A stretch of 64,000 nucleotides of DNA from Terfezia claveryi (lineage: Eukaryota > Ascomycota > Pezizomycetes > Pezizales > Pezizaceae): NCBI GenBank assembly GCA_015179025.1, contig WHUX01000003.1:1-64000 (forward strand), in the 5' to 3' direction. Positions 54,486 through 64,000 of the stretch are shown in pieces. The position numbers were made by a program, and so were the translations under genes. The notes below the pieces were generated by a model, which worked only from the letters and a program-made list of their open reading frames with translations, did not search any database and was not told the origin of the DNA. The number at the start of each line of letters is the position of its first letter. Within the stretch, counting starts at the first letter, position 1.

Positions 54486-57008
54486 CTACCCTTGTCCCTC
54501 CTCCCACCACCCCTCACTCTCCCACCTCCTACACATCCTTCCCCCTAGCACCTCCGCGACCCCCATCACACTCAGCATCGGATTCACTCCTGCCGCCCCA
54601 GGCAACACACTCGCATCCACAACGTACATCCCCTCCACCCCATACACTCTCCCCTCCGGGTCCACGACCCCTCCACCCCTCCATATCTTCCCATCAGGGC
54701 CGATTCCCACGCCGGTGGAGTCCCCACTTTCCCAGCTGACGCCGCACATCCGGTTTGACCCCATTTGGTGTGCGGAGCTGAGCGGGAAGTTGTCGGGTTT
54801 GCTGGCGAGGGCGCGGAGGGATTTTTGCCATGCTCGAAAGGCGGGGGTGTTGATTCGAATATCTGGCGTCGTTGTGGTGGTGTTGGTGGTGGGCTCTCCC
54901 TTGGGGTGGAGATACGGTGGTAATCCGCGGATACTTGATACGATCTCGCTTGCACCGGCGGTGAGGAGGACTTGCCCCGCAACGACTAGTCCTTCTATGA
55001 GCGAGTCGCAGTCGGAAGGGTGGCATCTGTAGCTGAATACGGGCTCGCCGGTGGTAGGATCCAGTGTGACTCTTCCCCCGGTATTCTCCTTCACTCTCAC
55101 ACCACCATCACCATCACCATCACCATCACCACCCCACCGCCCATCCCTTGCAAGGGAGAATATCCCAATCATATTCTCATACCTCGCCAAGTAGTTCTTG
55201 AGCTTCTCCCCGCTGAGCCACGGGAGCTGCGCGAGCCCAACAAGCGGGAACATGTACCCTGCCTCGATGCGCGAGCCGTACGAGTTGAATGGTGCTGGGG
55301 AGAGGTTTGCGGTTTCAGTGATGACCGTACTGATGACGGGGCCGAGGTGCGGGTGGATTGGGGCGTGGGGGTGCGTGGGGGGAAGAAGCCAAAGAGAAAG
55401 GTTACTGGGTGGAGGCGCAGGCGCGCGCCGATGTGAGGATTGGTGAGTTGCGAGCGGAGGAGGAGCGCGGGGGAGTGGAGCGAGCCGGAGGAGATGATGA
55501 CCTAGGAGAGTGCATGTTAGGTACAATATCTGGAGGGGAGAAAAGTAGCGATTTAGGGCAAAACCTTCTTGCAGTTTATTACAATCTTCTTTCGGTCCCC
55601 ATCATCCCCCACCAGCGCCTCCACCCCAATGACCTTCTTCCTCCGCTTCCTCCCCCCCTCCCCAGTATCTTCCCCCTCTGCAAACAGAACCCTCCGAACA
55701 CTCACCTTCTCCGCGAACCTCGCTCCCGCCAAACTGGCGTCCACAAGCCACGAATTCATCGTCCCCATCTTCTCGCCGTACCTACAACCATGCCCGCAAT
55801 AACTGCAACTATGCCTATGCCCACCCGTATTCACCGGCGTTTCCTCAATCCTGTATCCCAGAACCTCACACGCCTCCAGCATGATCCTATTCGGGGTATT
55901 ATGCACCAAATTCGCAGTACTCACGCCCATCCTCCTCTCGACCCTCTCCAGCGCTTCTGAAAATTCCTTACTCTGAAACCACCCCACCCCGCCCCCACCA
56001 TTCTCTACATCATAACTCGCCCACTCCCTCCGGACCGCCCCCGGGGTGCGCAAACTCACACTCCAATTTATTGCCGTACCGCCGCCAAATGTGCGCCCAT
56101 AGCCGATGGCGAGCGTGCCCTCCGTGTTCACGGTCATGACTCCCCTCTCCCACATCCGCTGCACGCACTCGCTCTCTGTCATGACTAATTCCTCGTGCGG
56201 GACGTACTCACCCTGCTCTACAACCAGCACCCGAACCCCCCTGGAGGAAGCCCACTCGGAGACTTTCTTCGCCACCACCCCCCCTCCTGCGCCGGTGCCC
56301 ACGATCAGAATATCCGTATCTAGAGCCGCATCAGGCAAGCTTAGATCAGAGAAGACGTATTTGTGGAAGGACTCCTTTTTTTCATGGTACCGCGGCGAGT
56401 TCGCGTCGGGGTCCGTCTGGGGGATGTTTATGCCGGCGTAGATTGTAGGGGTCTGGGCGTAGCAGTACCGGATAAGTCCAAAGACGGATTTGAAGACGTG
56501 ATGGTAGGTAGTGAAGGGGGAGGCGCGCCACATTTGGAGGATAGAGGTGCGCGTGGAGAGGGAGAGGCGGGGGAAGGGTGTCCAGGTCCGGCAGAGTATG
56601 AGAGCACCGACGCGCATGCTGCGGGATTCAAATTCGCTCATCTGTCAGAGATGGGATTCATATCTAAATTGAAAGATAACCAGTTGCATTTCCGTTTTGT
56701 TTTTGTTGGGGAGAAAAAAGGTACCAAAGTAAATCCATTAACCCGGCTACAGCCTTCCACTGCGCGCTGTTGAGATTCCTCTCCATGCTCCCCACTGCGG
56801 TCATGAACCCCTCAGACTCGCTGGCGGGGGTCTGCGCGAAGACGAGGATGCGGGCCCATTCTGCGTCGCTCTTGTGGGGGAGGTCCTTTGAGAGGGTGAC
56901 GCGGAAGGAGTCGAGCTCGGCGGGGGTAAGCGCGGGAATGAACGTGTCTGCGATGGAGAGGAAGGTTTCAAGCTGGGCGGGAGTGAAGGTACGGTGGGTT
57001 GAGGGCAT
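54486..57008 (-). CDS. GMC oxidoreductase, long-chain fatty alcohol oxidase-like, probably damaged
   Basis: FAD enzyme of the FAO type, which oxidises long-chain alcohols to aldehydes (family knowledge). Exon 1 (ATG 57006-57008 to about 56725) has the N-terminal helical region. Exon 2 (about 56641-55565) holds the FAD-binding DTDILIVGTGAGGGVVAKKV and FGGGTAINWSVSLRTPG. A 63-bp intron (55502-55564, branch CCTAAC) leads to VIISSGSLHSPALLLRS in exon 3, which ends VVDASVLPGAAGVNPMLSVM. A C-run shift near 55375 puts FLFGFFP and HPHLGPVISTV in different frames. The donor GTACCT at 56724 does not join exon 2 in frame, so the first junction is unsure. GC content is far above the surrounding repeats. 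Either a recent pseudogene or a gene with assembly errors. Confidence 0.75.
55502..55564 (-). other. Intron 2 of the GMC gene
   Basis: 63 bp, GTTTTG donor, ACCTAAC branch, CCTAG acceptor; keeps frame from INCKK to VIISSGS. Confidence 0.7.
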
Positions 57009-57085
57009 GTTGGGTGGGGGCGAGGGGGCGGGGGGGGGCAGCGGGGTATAAAGGTGGAGGCTCTCTGCACGACCAGGGCTGCAAC

Positions 57086-57203
57086 AGGCCTATAAATTTC
57101 ATATGAAGCTCAATCATTCACAAGATGAGTGCAATATGCAGATTATGCCTTTGGCCATTTTGGCTGTGGTTCGGTGTTTATCAAAACTTTTGTCTATAGA
57201 CTG
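57086..57203 (+). repeat. Second, deleted copy of the 53744-53905 repeat
   Basis: AGGCCTATAAATTTC, CATATGAAGCTCAA and AACTTTTGTCTATAGACTG match in order. Copies of one repeat family thus flank the GMC gene on both sides. Confidence 0.6.
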
Positions 57204-59851
57204 TGGAAGAAAGTCTTCACGCACCTCTTTTTACGCATTAATCGTACTGCTGTATGTCTCACTGGGGGGTAATTCCACCCAATATATAGATATAACTAGG
57301 AACTCATAATTAATCATTTTGAACTGACAACTCGAGGCTTCACTTATTCCCCTGGGAAGAAGATGCCGGTGGTCAATGCTAACAATGGGAAAGAATAACC
57401 CAGAATAGGAACAATGCTGGTGTGTTAGAAAACATATACAGGAAACTCAAGACAATCCCGTACTTATACTGAGGCAGCGCATGCAGTCTCTAGGGGGTAC
57501 ATCTGAAGGCACGGTGATTCTGAAGACGGCGTAAAGGTAAGTACTTACTTCATACTGTATAATGCTTTATAGAGTAAATTGTGCTTCCCATCCACTTGGA
57601 GTTTCTCAAACAAGTAATTTATAGCTATATTATACTTCACACATTTATCATATTCTTTTCTTACGAGTTTGTTGTATTGGAAATGATAACTTATTATGGT
57701 AGATTAAATATAAGATCGTAATAGATACAACAGCATGAATTCCACATTCAATTTAGGATATAAGAGCAGAAAAATATATATCATAAATAAGCAACTTGAA
57801 AGTAGAATTATACCCAGACCGATTAATCTTGGGTAGAGTGAGGTAAAATGGTGGACCTGGGAACGATATTATTCGCAAATTAATCATCCTTAATTGCCCA
57901 AAGTATAGATAGAAGAAAGCATGTGATGTAGCTCCAAGCAAGCTTCATAAATTCTAACTAGTGGCTAATATAAGTACTCTATCTCAGCCAGTTACCTTGT
58001 TCCTCCGATCCACAAGGTTCGGAGACTCCATGGCTCATATAGCTCGGGGTAACAGGGAGCAGCTAAGTACTCAGCAAATTTTCTTCCGAAATTAAAACCT
58101 AGACCTGTTCCACAAATACTGCAGTAATATTCGACAACTTGCTGTTGAATTAGGCCAGTAACAGGTTACAAGATACAATCTATTTAGGTAGTCCCGGAAT
58201 GGGCAACTGCTGGCACCAAATAGGCTGTAAATAAAAGCCCGATTATCCAGTCCCATATTATCAACTAAATATAGTGGTACGAAACCCGGCTGCGCAAAAG
58301 TTTTGTTGGCAAAAGGAACTATCTATAGGCAAGGATCACAAGAACCCGAGGTATCCACTGCATGCAACAGCCCTGAAAGCCCTTCAATCAAGTAATTTAC
58401 CTTCAAAGCGGGATTACTCCTTCTGCATACTTGGTACGATACACAAAAGTTTAGAAAGGCCGCTACACTAAGATATGACGCTTTACAAAGAGAGATTAGA
58501 ATTTTTTTGCAGGTAGAGGCAGCCTGTGTGTGTGCGATGGGGTGGACAGTACAGAATACAGCTCATCTGGGGTCTGAGATGGCAAAGAGTGGACAGTGGA
58601 GCAAGTATACAGGGATCTGGAGTAGTGTAGGGCGTTGTACGAGTTCTTGTGAGTAAGGGCGGGGGGAGCTAGAGCGTGATGAGAGTTTGTTGACAGGGGC
58701 TTTTGTAACTAGAAAGGCAGGGACTGGCCCAGGTCCCAAGAGCTTCTTCCGAGGAATTGGGGATGCGCTCTCTCGCCATGTACTAGATCGCTCGAATGCG
58801 AGTACTGAGTTACTTAAAAAACAAAAAAGTGGGGGGGAAGGTTCACGCTAGTTCAGGGTAATGCACAGTAGAAAGCACATAATGCAATTTTACTTATACT
58901 TGTGGCATAATACTAGAATAACTGAACAAGTAAATCAGGTGGTTACTTGCCTTTTCTGAGATATTACGCGAGTTAATTAGATACCTTGAGATATTACCCA
59001 AGCTATGCCAGAAGCATCTGGTCGAGGGCATGTAAGGACCAAAGTCTCTGCCCTGGAGGCTGCTGTCGTCGTCCTGAGACCAATGTTCTTGCATTAATGT
59101 ACTCACCCAACCACCCGCACAGGATACTGAAAATGTAGGTCCTAGGTCTCGCAATCAGCGAGTGGACAGCCAGATAAATATTTTCTTAGTTTAAATATGG
59201 AAGTGGGTGGTGGATGCATGCCATTGTAAATTGAAGGGAAAATTGCCCTACTTCATGCTCGTCTGGCTCAGTTACGTCCTATGTATTTTTGGGAGGGAGT
59301 GCTTTGCAAGCCCTACTTTACACCCTCCACTTCAATGAAAGTGCAACGGTTTTAATTCAATAGGTACTGTATGTACTACTATCGGTGACTATAGACATTG
59401 TGCATACCAGTGCATTTCGGACCAAAAGCTACATCTGAATCAGGATACTAGCGTCTTTCAGTTCTGCAGTATCACGAAATCTTTGGAACTTTAGGCTATT
59501 ACTAGAAATAAATTGGATATATTACTCTTACTGACATGGTGCGGGGCAGGTTTAGCTGCTCCAGGGTGATTTCGTCTGCTTTGGAGAATGCAAGGTGGTG
59601 CTCTGGGAACGGAGAAACTGGCGTAGTAACGAATATGAAGTAGTTCCACATATATCGAATAACGCAAGGCGAAATAATGATATATACTCGAGAGTTGAAA
59701 ACAAATTCATCCAATAGCCCAGTCCACACTTATAGCAACGTATAGAAGAATCTCAGCAATTCTATCGACAGCACGCCAACCTAGCCCCCCCCAAAATAGA
59801 ATGCTTATATATAAGTAGTATATGCACCCCCCAGGAATTGGAACTCCAGAA
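57204..59851. other. Non-coding or unrecognised DNA
   Basis: No family recognised. A minus-strand frame at about 59530-59640 (SPFPEHHLAFSKADEITLEQ) followed by a GTAAGAG donor could be a stray exon. Another minus frame at 58894-59154 is Ser/Trp-rich and unrecognised. G8 tract near 58832. Confidence 0.35.
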
Positions 59852-60226
59852 TTATTTCTGGTTTGAAACACAATTCCCAAAATATTCTCCAGTGACTTCA
59901 TTGCTGCAGAAACACAGTATAGAACAATCTGATGTACGCCGACACTGTTCTCCACATATTTTCCGCACTCGTGGAATGGGGGTCCTTTCGTGAACTAACG
60001 GTATCGATACAATAAGCATTAGCCACAGCTCCGGATCCAGCACTGTACAGGGTTTGTAATATATGAGCTGAACCTCGATTTACATACTTAGAGAAACCCC
60101 AGTTCCATTAACAACCACTGGGGAAGCGTTAGGAATCGTATCAGCAGTGACGACGGAGAGAATGCCCAAAATGCTAAAGAAGAACATGTAGATGGGCGTG
60201 GTGGAGGGGAAGACAGTAAACTTCAT
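59852..60226 (-). CDS. Small secreted cysteine-rich protein
   Basis: Two exons, 60088-60226 and 59852-60042, with a 45-bp intron (60043-60087; GTATGT...TACAG), giving 109 residues. The start ATG 60224-60226 opens a signal peptide: MKFTVF, then a hydrophobic run IYMFFFSILGILSVV and a likely cleavage after TA. The C-terminal third has six cysteines, CGEQCRRTSDCSILCFC and GNC, spaced C-x3-C-x5-C-x3-C-x-C-x10-12-C, like small disulfide-knotted proteins. A basic PRVRK precedes it. Such proteins in fungi are often secreted effectors or antimicrobial peptides; no specific role can be assigned. No damage seen. Confidence 0.65.
60043..60087 (-). other. Intron of the small secreted protein gene
   Basis: 45 bp, GTATGT donor, TACAG acceptor; needed to join the signal peptide to the cysteine-rich exon. 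Confidence 0.65.
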
Positions 60227-60360
60227 GATGTTGATGGTGTCGGGAAAGGACTGAATGTTTCTGGGTAGCTAGAATTGGTGATTTGTGATTATATGTGGAG
60301 TGTAGGTGCTGGATTCCCGGTCTGGTGGGAAAGGAGTCAGACTACGAGATGGCGAGGTTC

Positions 60361-60373
60361 CTATATATTTATA
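60361..60373 (-). promoter_or_regulatory. TATA box of the small secreted protein gene
   Basis: Minus strand TATAAATATATAG, about 140 nt upstream of the ATG, leaving a plausible ~100-nt leader. Confidence 0.45.
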
Positions 60374-60379
60374 CAGTAT

Positions 60380-62349
60380 ACCTCAAAGTTATCTATAGCA
60401 ACTGAAGAGATTGAAACCATACGTAAACCATACGTAAGCTAGGTATTCTTTACACACTTTCTCAAATTCATTGTTTCGCCAAAATCAATTCGTAATATAC
60501 TTCGCACACTGTTCGCATTATATTAAGTGTTACATAAGTCAACCCGTTAAGGCGGACCCTCCACCAGCGTCGACAGGGTTTCCAATTAGGCGTACTATGC
60601 CCCGTCGCTGAGCAAGGATGAGACAGGCCTTCCATGGAAACGACCCCCTAGAAAACGGTCTAGAAGTCAAAGGTATACGTAATGGGGGAGTAGGGGGAAA
60701 TAGGGAATGGATTTCTGTTGTTATACTGCCGTTTCCCGCTTATCTTGCTTCGTTTTGCTCTTTCTGTTAACTCTCATTTGGCAGAATGGCGCCCCACCAA
60801 TGTATAATAAATCACGTGCACAAACTAAAGTGATTAGAATCGCTAGCACCCGGGGGCAAGTCGAGGCTTTCATCAATGGCTTATGCATATATATGTTCTG
60901 GAATTCAGTCCATTCCAGAACGGCTCCCTATACCGGTGGACTGGTCTGTTGCGGATTGTAGGGCCGTTCCGGAATGGCGTATATGTGCACTCTGGGCAAT
61001 GTATGAAGGCAAATTGAGTGGAAACCGAGTCTTTTATATTTTATACATAACAAAAGCTCAAACCTCACTGCGAGTAATTCCAATGATATCACTCGTTAAT
61101 AGTACTATACGTCTTGTTCTTTCCTGCATGCAGCAAAGTATCATGAACATGTGCGATAACATCAAATACATCATGCTCCAAAACCACTGGTTTCCCATCA
61201 TGACTTTTGCCAGCAAGAAAATACAGTGCGTCAATGCGTAGCTCATATTCATTTAATGCCTTCCATCACAGCTTGATTGCTATTGCTGGTGTGTGTAGAA
61301 TTGTCACTGAGAGTAGGATGGCTTTTCTACCGGGTCTATTTACGGAGTACCGTCGCTCATTATATACAGTCCTTCTTTCCACTTTCGGTATTTCTCATCC
61401 CACACTGGTAAATCACCTGCTGGGGCCTTCAAGTTTGGGTCTCTGAGGTTGCTTTAATTTTGCGATACCTAGGTAGTTCTTCTTAGTCATCATGTACTTG
61501 AATTGGATTTTTAGGGAATTACTTCAAAGAAAGGCCAACCGATATTTACTACTTATTGTATGCAAATACTCTTCAAAATGCTTCAATTGCACTTCGAGAT
61601 GGAGTGGAGCCTAGGGGGTGAAACTGAGCCAAATCATACCGCCATTATTTCTGCAGCTGACATTGAAGAGTAGTGTATTGCTGTATAGCGTTGAAGAAAA
61701 GTTTTTACGGACTAAAAAGTTTCAATTCCGTAACGGACCAGAACATATTTATATATGTGCATATACTGTACTAGTAGTTTCCTCTTCTGTTGCTATGGAT
61801 ATTCAGTTTTCCCACTCCAAATCCCGTGTCATAGAATGAAATTGGCTATATTACAGGAAGAGGGACGAAGTGATCCGCTGGTGAAAATAAAAGTATCTCA
61901 ATAATCGGATAACATTGGCCAATTGATTTCATTGTGCATACGAGCTAACGGGCAGGGTTGCTTTGGAGAGTTAGTATACGCGGAGTCTATCTGACATACT
62001 GCCACTGAGTTACCGAGGAAAAAAGCTCCAAGGGAATAGTCACTGTATGTGGTATCCTCGTCCCCAGGGTATTTTTTTTGACGCAATATATGTAGTTCTA
62101 GGCCATCCCTGTTCGCATAGCAAACTCAAAGCACCGGCCACGATTGCCCCCTTTTGGAAGAGTCGAACAAAACGCCTCAGCTTTGCTCGCTGCTTAAGAC
62201 CGTCAAAGACATCAAAATCTATCAGACTTACTCCCCATATATATTTTTCTCTGAATATGTTTTTTTTTTCAATGGAAAATCCCAAAAACTAACAGCACAT
62301 AATCCGCACTCAATGCATTACATATTTCTATGTAAGAGTTACATGATAA
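60380..62349. other. No gene recognised; MITE-like palindromes
   Basis: 60890-60980 has AATTCAGTCCATTCCAGAAC, CCGGTGGACTGG and CCGTTCCGGAATGG, related to 32600-32650. ACGGACCAGAACATAT recurs near 61731. The remaining frames are short and unrecognised. Confidence 0.35.
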
Positions 62350-62530
62350 CCATATCCCCCCCAACTTTGCAGAGCTCTACAACACGCAAAATTCGGTTTC
62401 TGACTTTGAAACAGCGATATGCCAGAGAAATAGGTAACCTCCCTTGAATTTTTTATTTTTTATATTTTTCTTATTTTTGAGAAGGTTGATCTTTGACAAT
62501 ATACATATTCGAAAATTGGGGCAGTTTTGG
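62350..62530 (-). repeat. Inverted copy of the 53230-53435 repeat
   Basis: CCCCCCAACTTTGCAGAGCT and GATCTTTGACAATATACAT correspond in inverted order to 53428-53260. Confidence 0.6.
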
Positions 62531-63595
62531 TGTCTGTATATTGCCAAGGTGTAGCCAAAGTTAGTCAGAGTGGGATGTTCCGAAAACCATTAGGTCGATT
62601 CACGGGTATAGTCCGAGTGGGTAGGCGTAGGCATTCTTCGACGTGATCGACCGGCACATGGACACTGATACTTGTCATGTTTACTGCAAGAGTATAGTAT
62701 TTAAATATAACCAGACTACTCAGGTAACCTATGCTTCGTTCTTGACCAGTGAATATAATAATAAGGAGTTGCAACCATTCACTCATCCCCATACGACTGG
62801 AAGAAACGGTAGTCCAGCCATGTGATCAATGGGAAATTAAAGTACATGCAAGCCATAGAGCTGGGGTTTTAAAACCAGACTTACGGAAAGTCTCGATATT
62901 CGCAAAAAAAAAAAACGTTCTTGAATTCTGGCTATTTTAGAAGTGCCTGATCGGAAATACGGGGAAAATAAGAATTATTATCGCTTGCTTTATAAAGTAA
63001 CCTCAAAGCCCCTACACAAGATGTCTACAATTGATGATGTGATTGAACTTGCAGTGCAGAATTTCTGGGAGGCATCCAAGTATCCCACGCTCCCTCTGAG
63101 CTGCAGCAGCAGAGGTTTACAGATGAAATTATTGCTACTACTAAAAGAGATCCTTTGGAAGCAGCCCTCTATCATTGTCCTACGTTTTTTTTAAGTTTGG
63201 GTAGGATAAATGTAGTGGAGCTGCCAACTTCGTAGGGGCATCCTTTCTTTCTCATTCTCATTTTCCTAACGGTTGAACCAGCGATTCAGTGGAACGTGCA
63301 TTAATATCTGGGATATATAGTCAATGGTATATATTACTGCACATACCATGTCTCCCCTTCTTGATGTCCTCATGGTCCCCCTGACTGAGACCGAATAGGA
63401 GTAATGAGTGTACTTAAAAAAAATAATTATAATAATAATAAATTAAAATTAAAAAAAAAAAAATCCGCTTCTCATAGGCCGAACTTTTAGAGAAGCATTG
63501 GACTACGGATATAGACTTAAGACAAAAAAGAGTAAAGAAACTTCATAATATCTATCGGTCTATATTTTTTTCTTCTGAGGGGTTATCGTGGGGTT
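62531..63595. other. No gene recognised
   Basis: A plus-strand frame (about 62943-63194) includes MSTIDDVIELAVQNFWEASK, which looks protein-like but matches no family I know. A/T-rich run at 63417-63465. Confidence 0.35.
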
Positions 63596-64000
63596 TTAGA
63601 ACTTCAAATTGAGCTTTTGTGGTTTCAGAATGCAATCACTCAAAGTGATACCAGCTGAAAGAATGCAACGAATAGCGTTGGTACTCTCACGGTGAATGCC
63701 ATCAACGAAACGAAAGGAAGGTTTATCATTGTCGTATATTGGAATACTCAGAGTCACAGGATATCCATGGAAGCAAATCTACGTTTCTTTCAAATCATTG
63801 ACTTGGTTCTTTACACCAGATGAGTTCCAATGCTGGATGATTTCATAGTTCTGAACAAGACACGACGATATACAGTAAGGGATTGTTAGAGTGACAGGAG
63901 GCACGGAAGAATTCATTATAACGCAGGATCTGGGTTTTGGTCGAGGAAGAAAAAGGATATTCTCATGAGTGGGGATAATGAACAGTAGTGTATGCTCGCG
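63596..64000 (-). pseudogene. Unknown coding region running off the right edge
   Basis: One minus-strand frame stays open from the window edge to TAA at 63596-63598, except for a single TAG near 63782 (after DLKET). It includes TLTIPYCISSCLVQNYEIIQ and HGYPVTLSIPIYDNDKPSFR, a repeated 'PVTLxIP' theme. An ATG lies at 63914-63916, but the frame is open beyond it. Family not recognised. Confidence 0.45.

Noticed and set aside
54368..55960. Several long open frames on the plus strand across the GMC gene
   Set aside because: They are low-complexity proline/serine-rich antisense shadows of a GC-rich gene; the minus strand has the FAD motifs and splice sites.
63417..63465. A/T-rich run as a telomere or centromere signal
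   Set aside because: Only a short run, with no TTAGGG-type or array structure.

Overview
The window looks like part of a repeat-dense chromosome of a filamentous ascomycete (Pezizomycotina). The evidence is 45-65 bp introns with GTATGT or GTAAGT donors and one perfect TACTAAC branch site, Tad-type LINEs, chromodomain Ty3/gypsy elements, pogo/Fot1, Plavaka and MULE transposase remains, a fatty-alcohol-oxidase-like GMC gene, and widespread CAG>TAG, CAA>TAA and TGG>TAG decay that resembles repeat-induced point mutation (RIP). I cannot name the species. Nothing here is bacterial.

Layout. 1-3761: truncated, decayed Ty3/gypsy chromovirus (minus strand) with its 5' LTR. 3762-7450: RIP-degraded Tad-like LINE (plus strand), interrupted by an unmutated GC-rich ~0.6 kb TIR insert. 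8083-9740: pogo/Fot1-like transposase remnant (minus). 9885-10140: GCGTCC-motif DNA and a 39-bp tandem repeat. 10374-13545: Plavaka-type transposase pseudogene (minus). 13733-13809: tRNA-like sequence. 14340-18156: decayed coding-like DNA with a 408-bp tandem duplication. 19880-20898: MULE transposase tail with a SWIM-like motif.

The core of the window (about 21070-52814) is one broken NACHT/ankyrin STAND (NLR-like) gene on the plus strand, expanded to about 31.7 kb by nested transposons. Its pieces are the NACHT domain (21070-21839), a 66-bp exon piece (33329-33394), the post-NACHT region (35553-36119) and nine ankyrin repeats (51731-52814). Insertion 1 (P1, 21886-33323) sits inside an intron, is bounded by near-identical CAGAGG... 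inverted termini and TA dinucleotides, and carries three 5S rRNA units, a complete 6.2 kb gypsy element with a perfect TSD (GTCAT), and a Crinkler-type gene (CRN header, P-loop NTPase, nuclease-like C-terminus). Insertion 2 is a 5'-truncated LINE (33395-35552) with a 12-bp TSD. Insertion 3 (B2, 36122-51728) is a long-TIR element, itself split by B1 (36154-49904), a giant palindrome with arms of about 2.7 kb. B1 in turn hosts a second complete gypsy element (38229-44829, TSD TTCCT) and a 1.2 kb TIR element (47772-48954).

Right of this lies a GC-rich gene island: a GMC oxidoreductase (54486-57008, with breaks), a small secreted cysteine-rich protein gene (59852-60226) with a TATA box, and the start of an unknown coding region at the right edge (63596-64000). 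RIP-like AT enrichment is strongest inside B1 and B2 and fades at the outer edges next to the host gene. The deepest points are the stitching of the STAND gene across three insertions and the presence of a Crinkler NTPase-nuclease gene inside a TIR-bounded unit.
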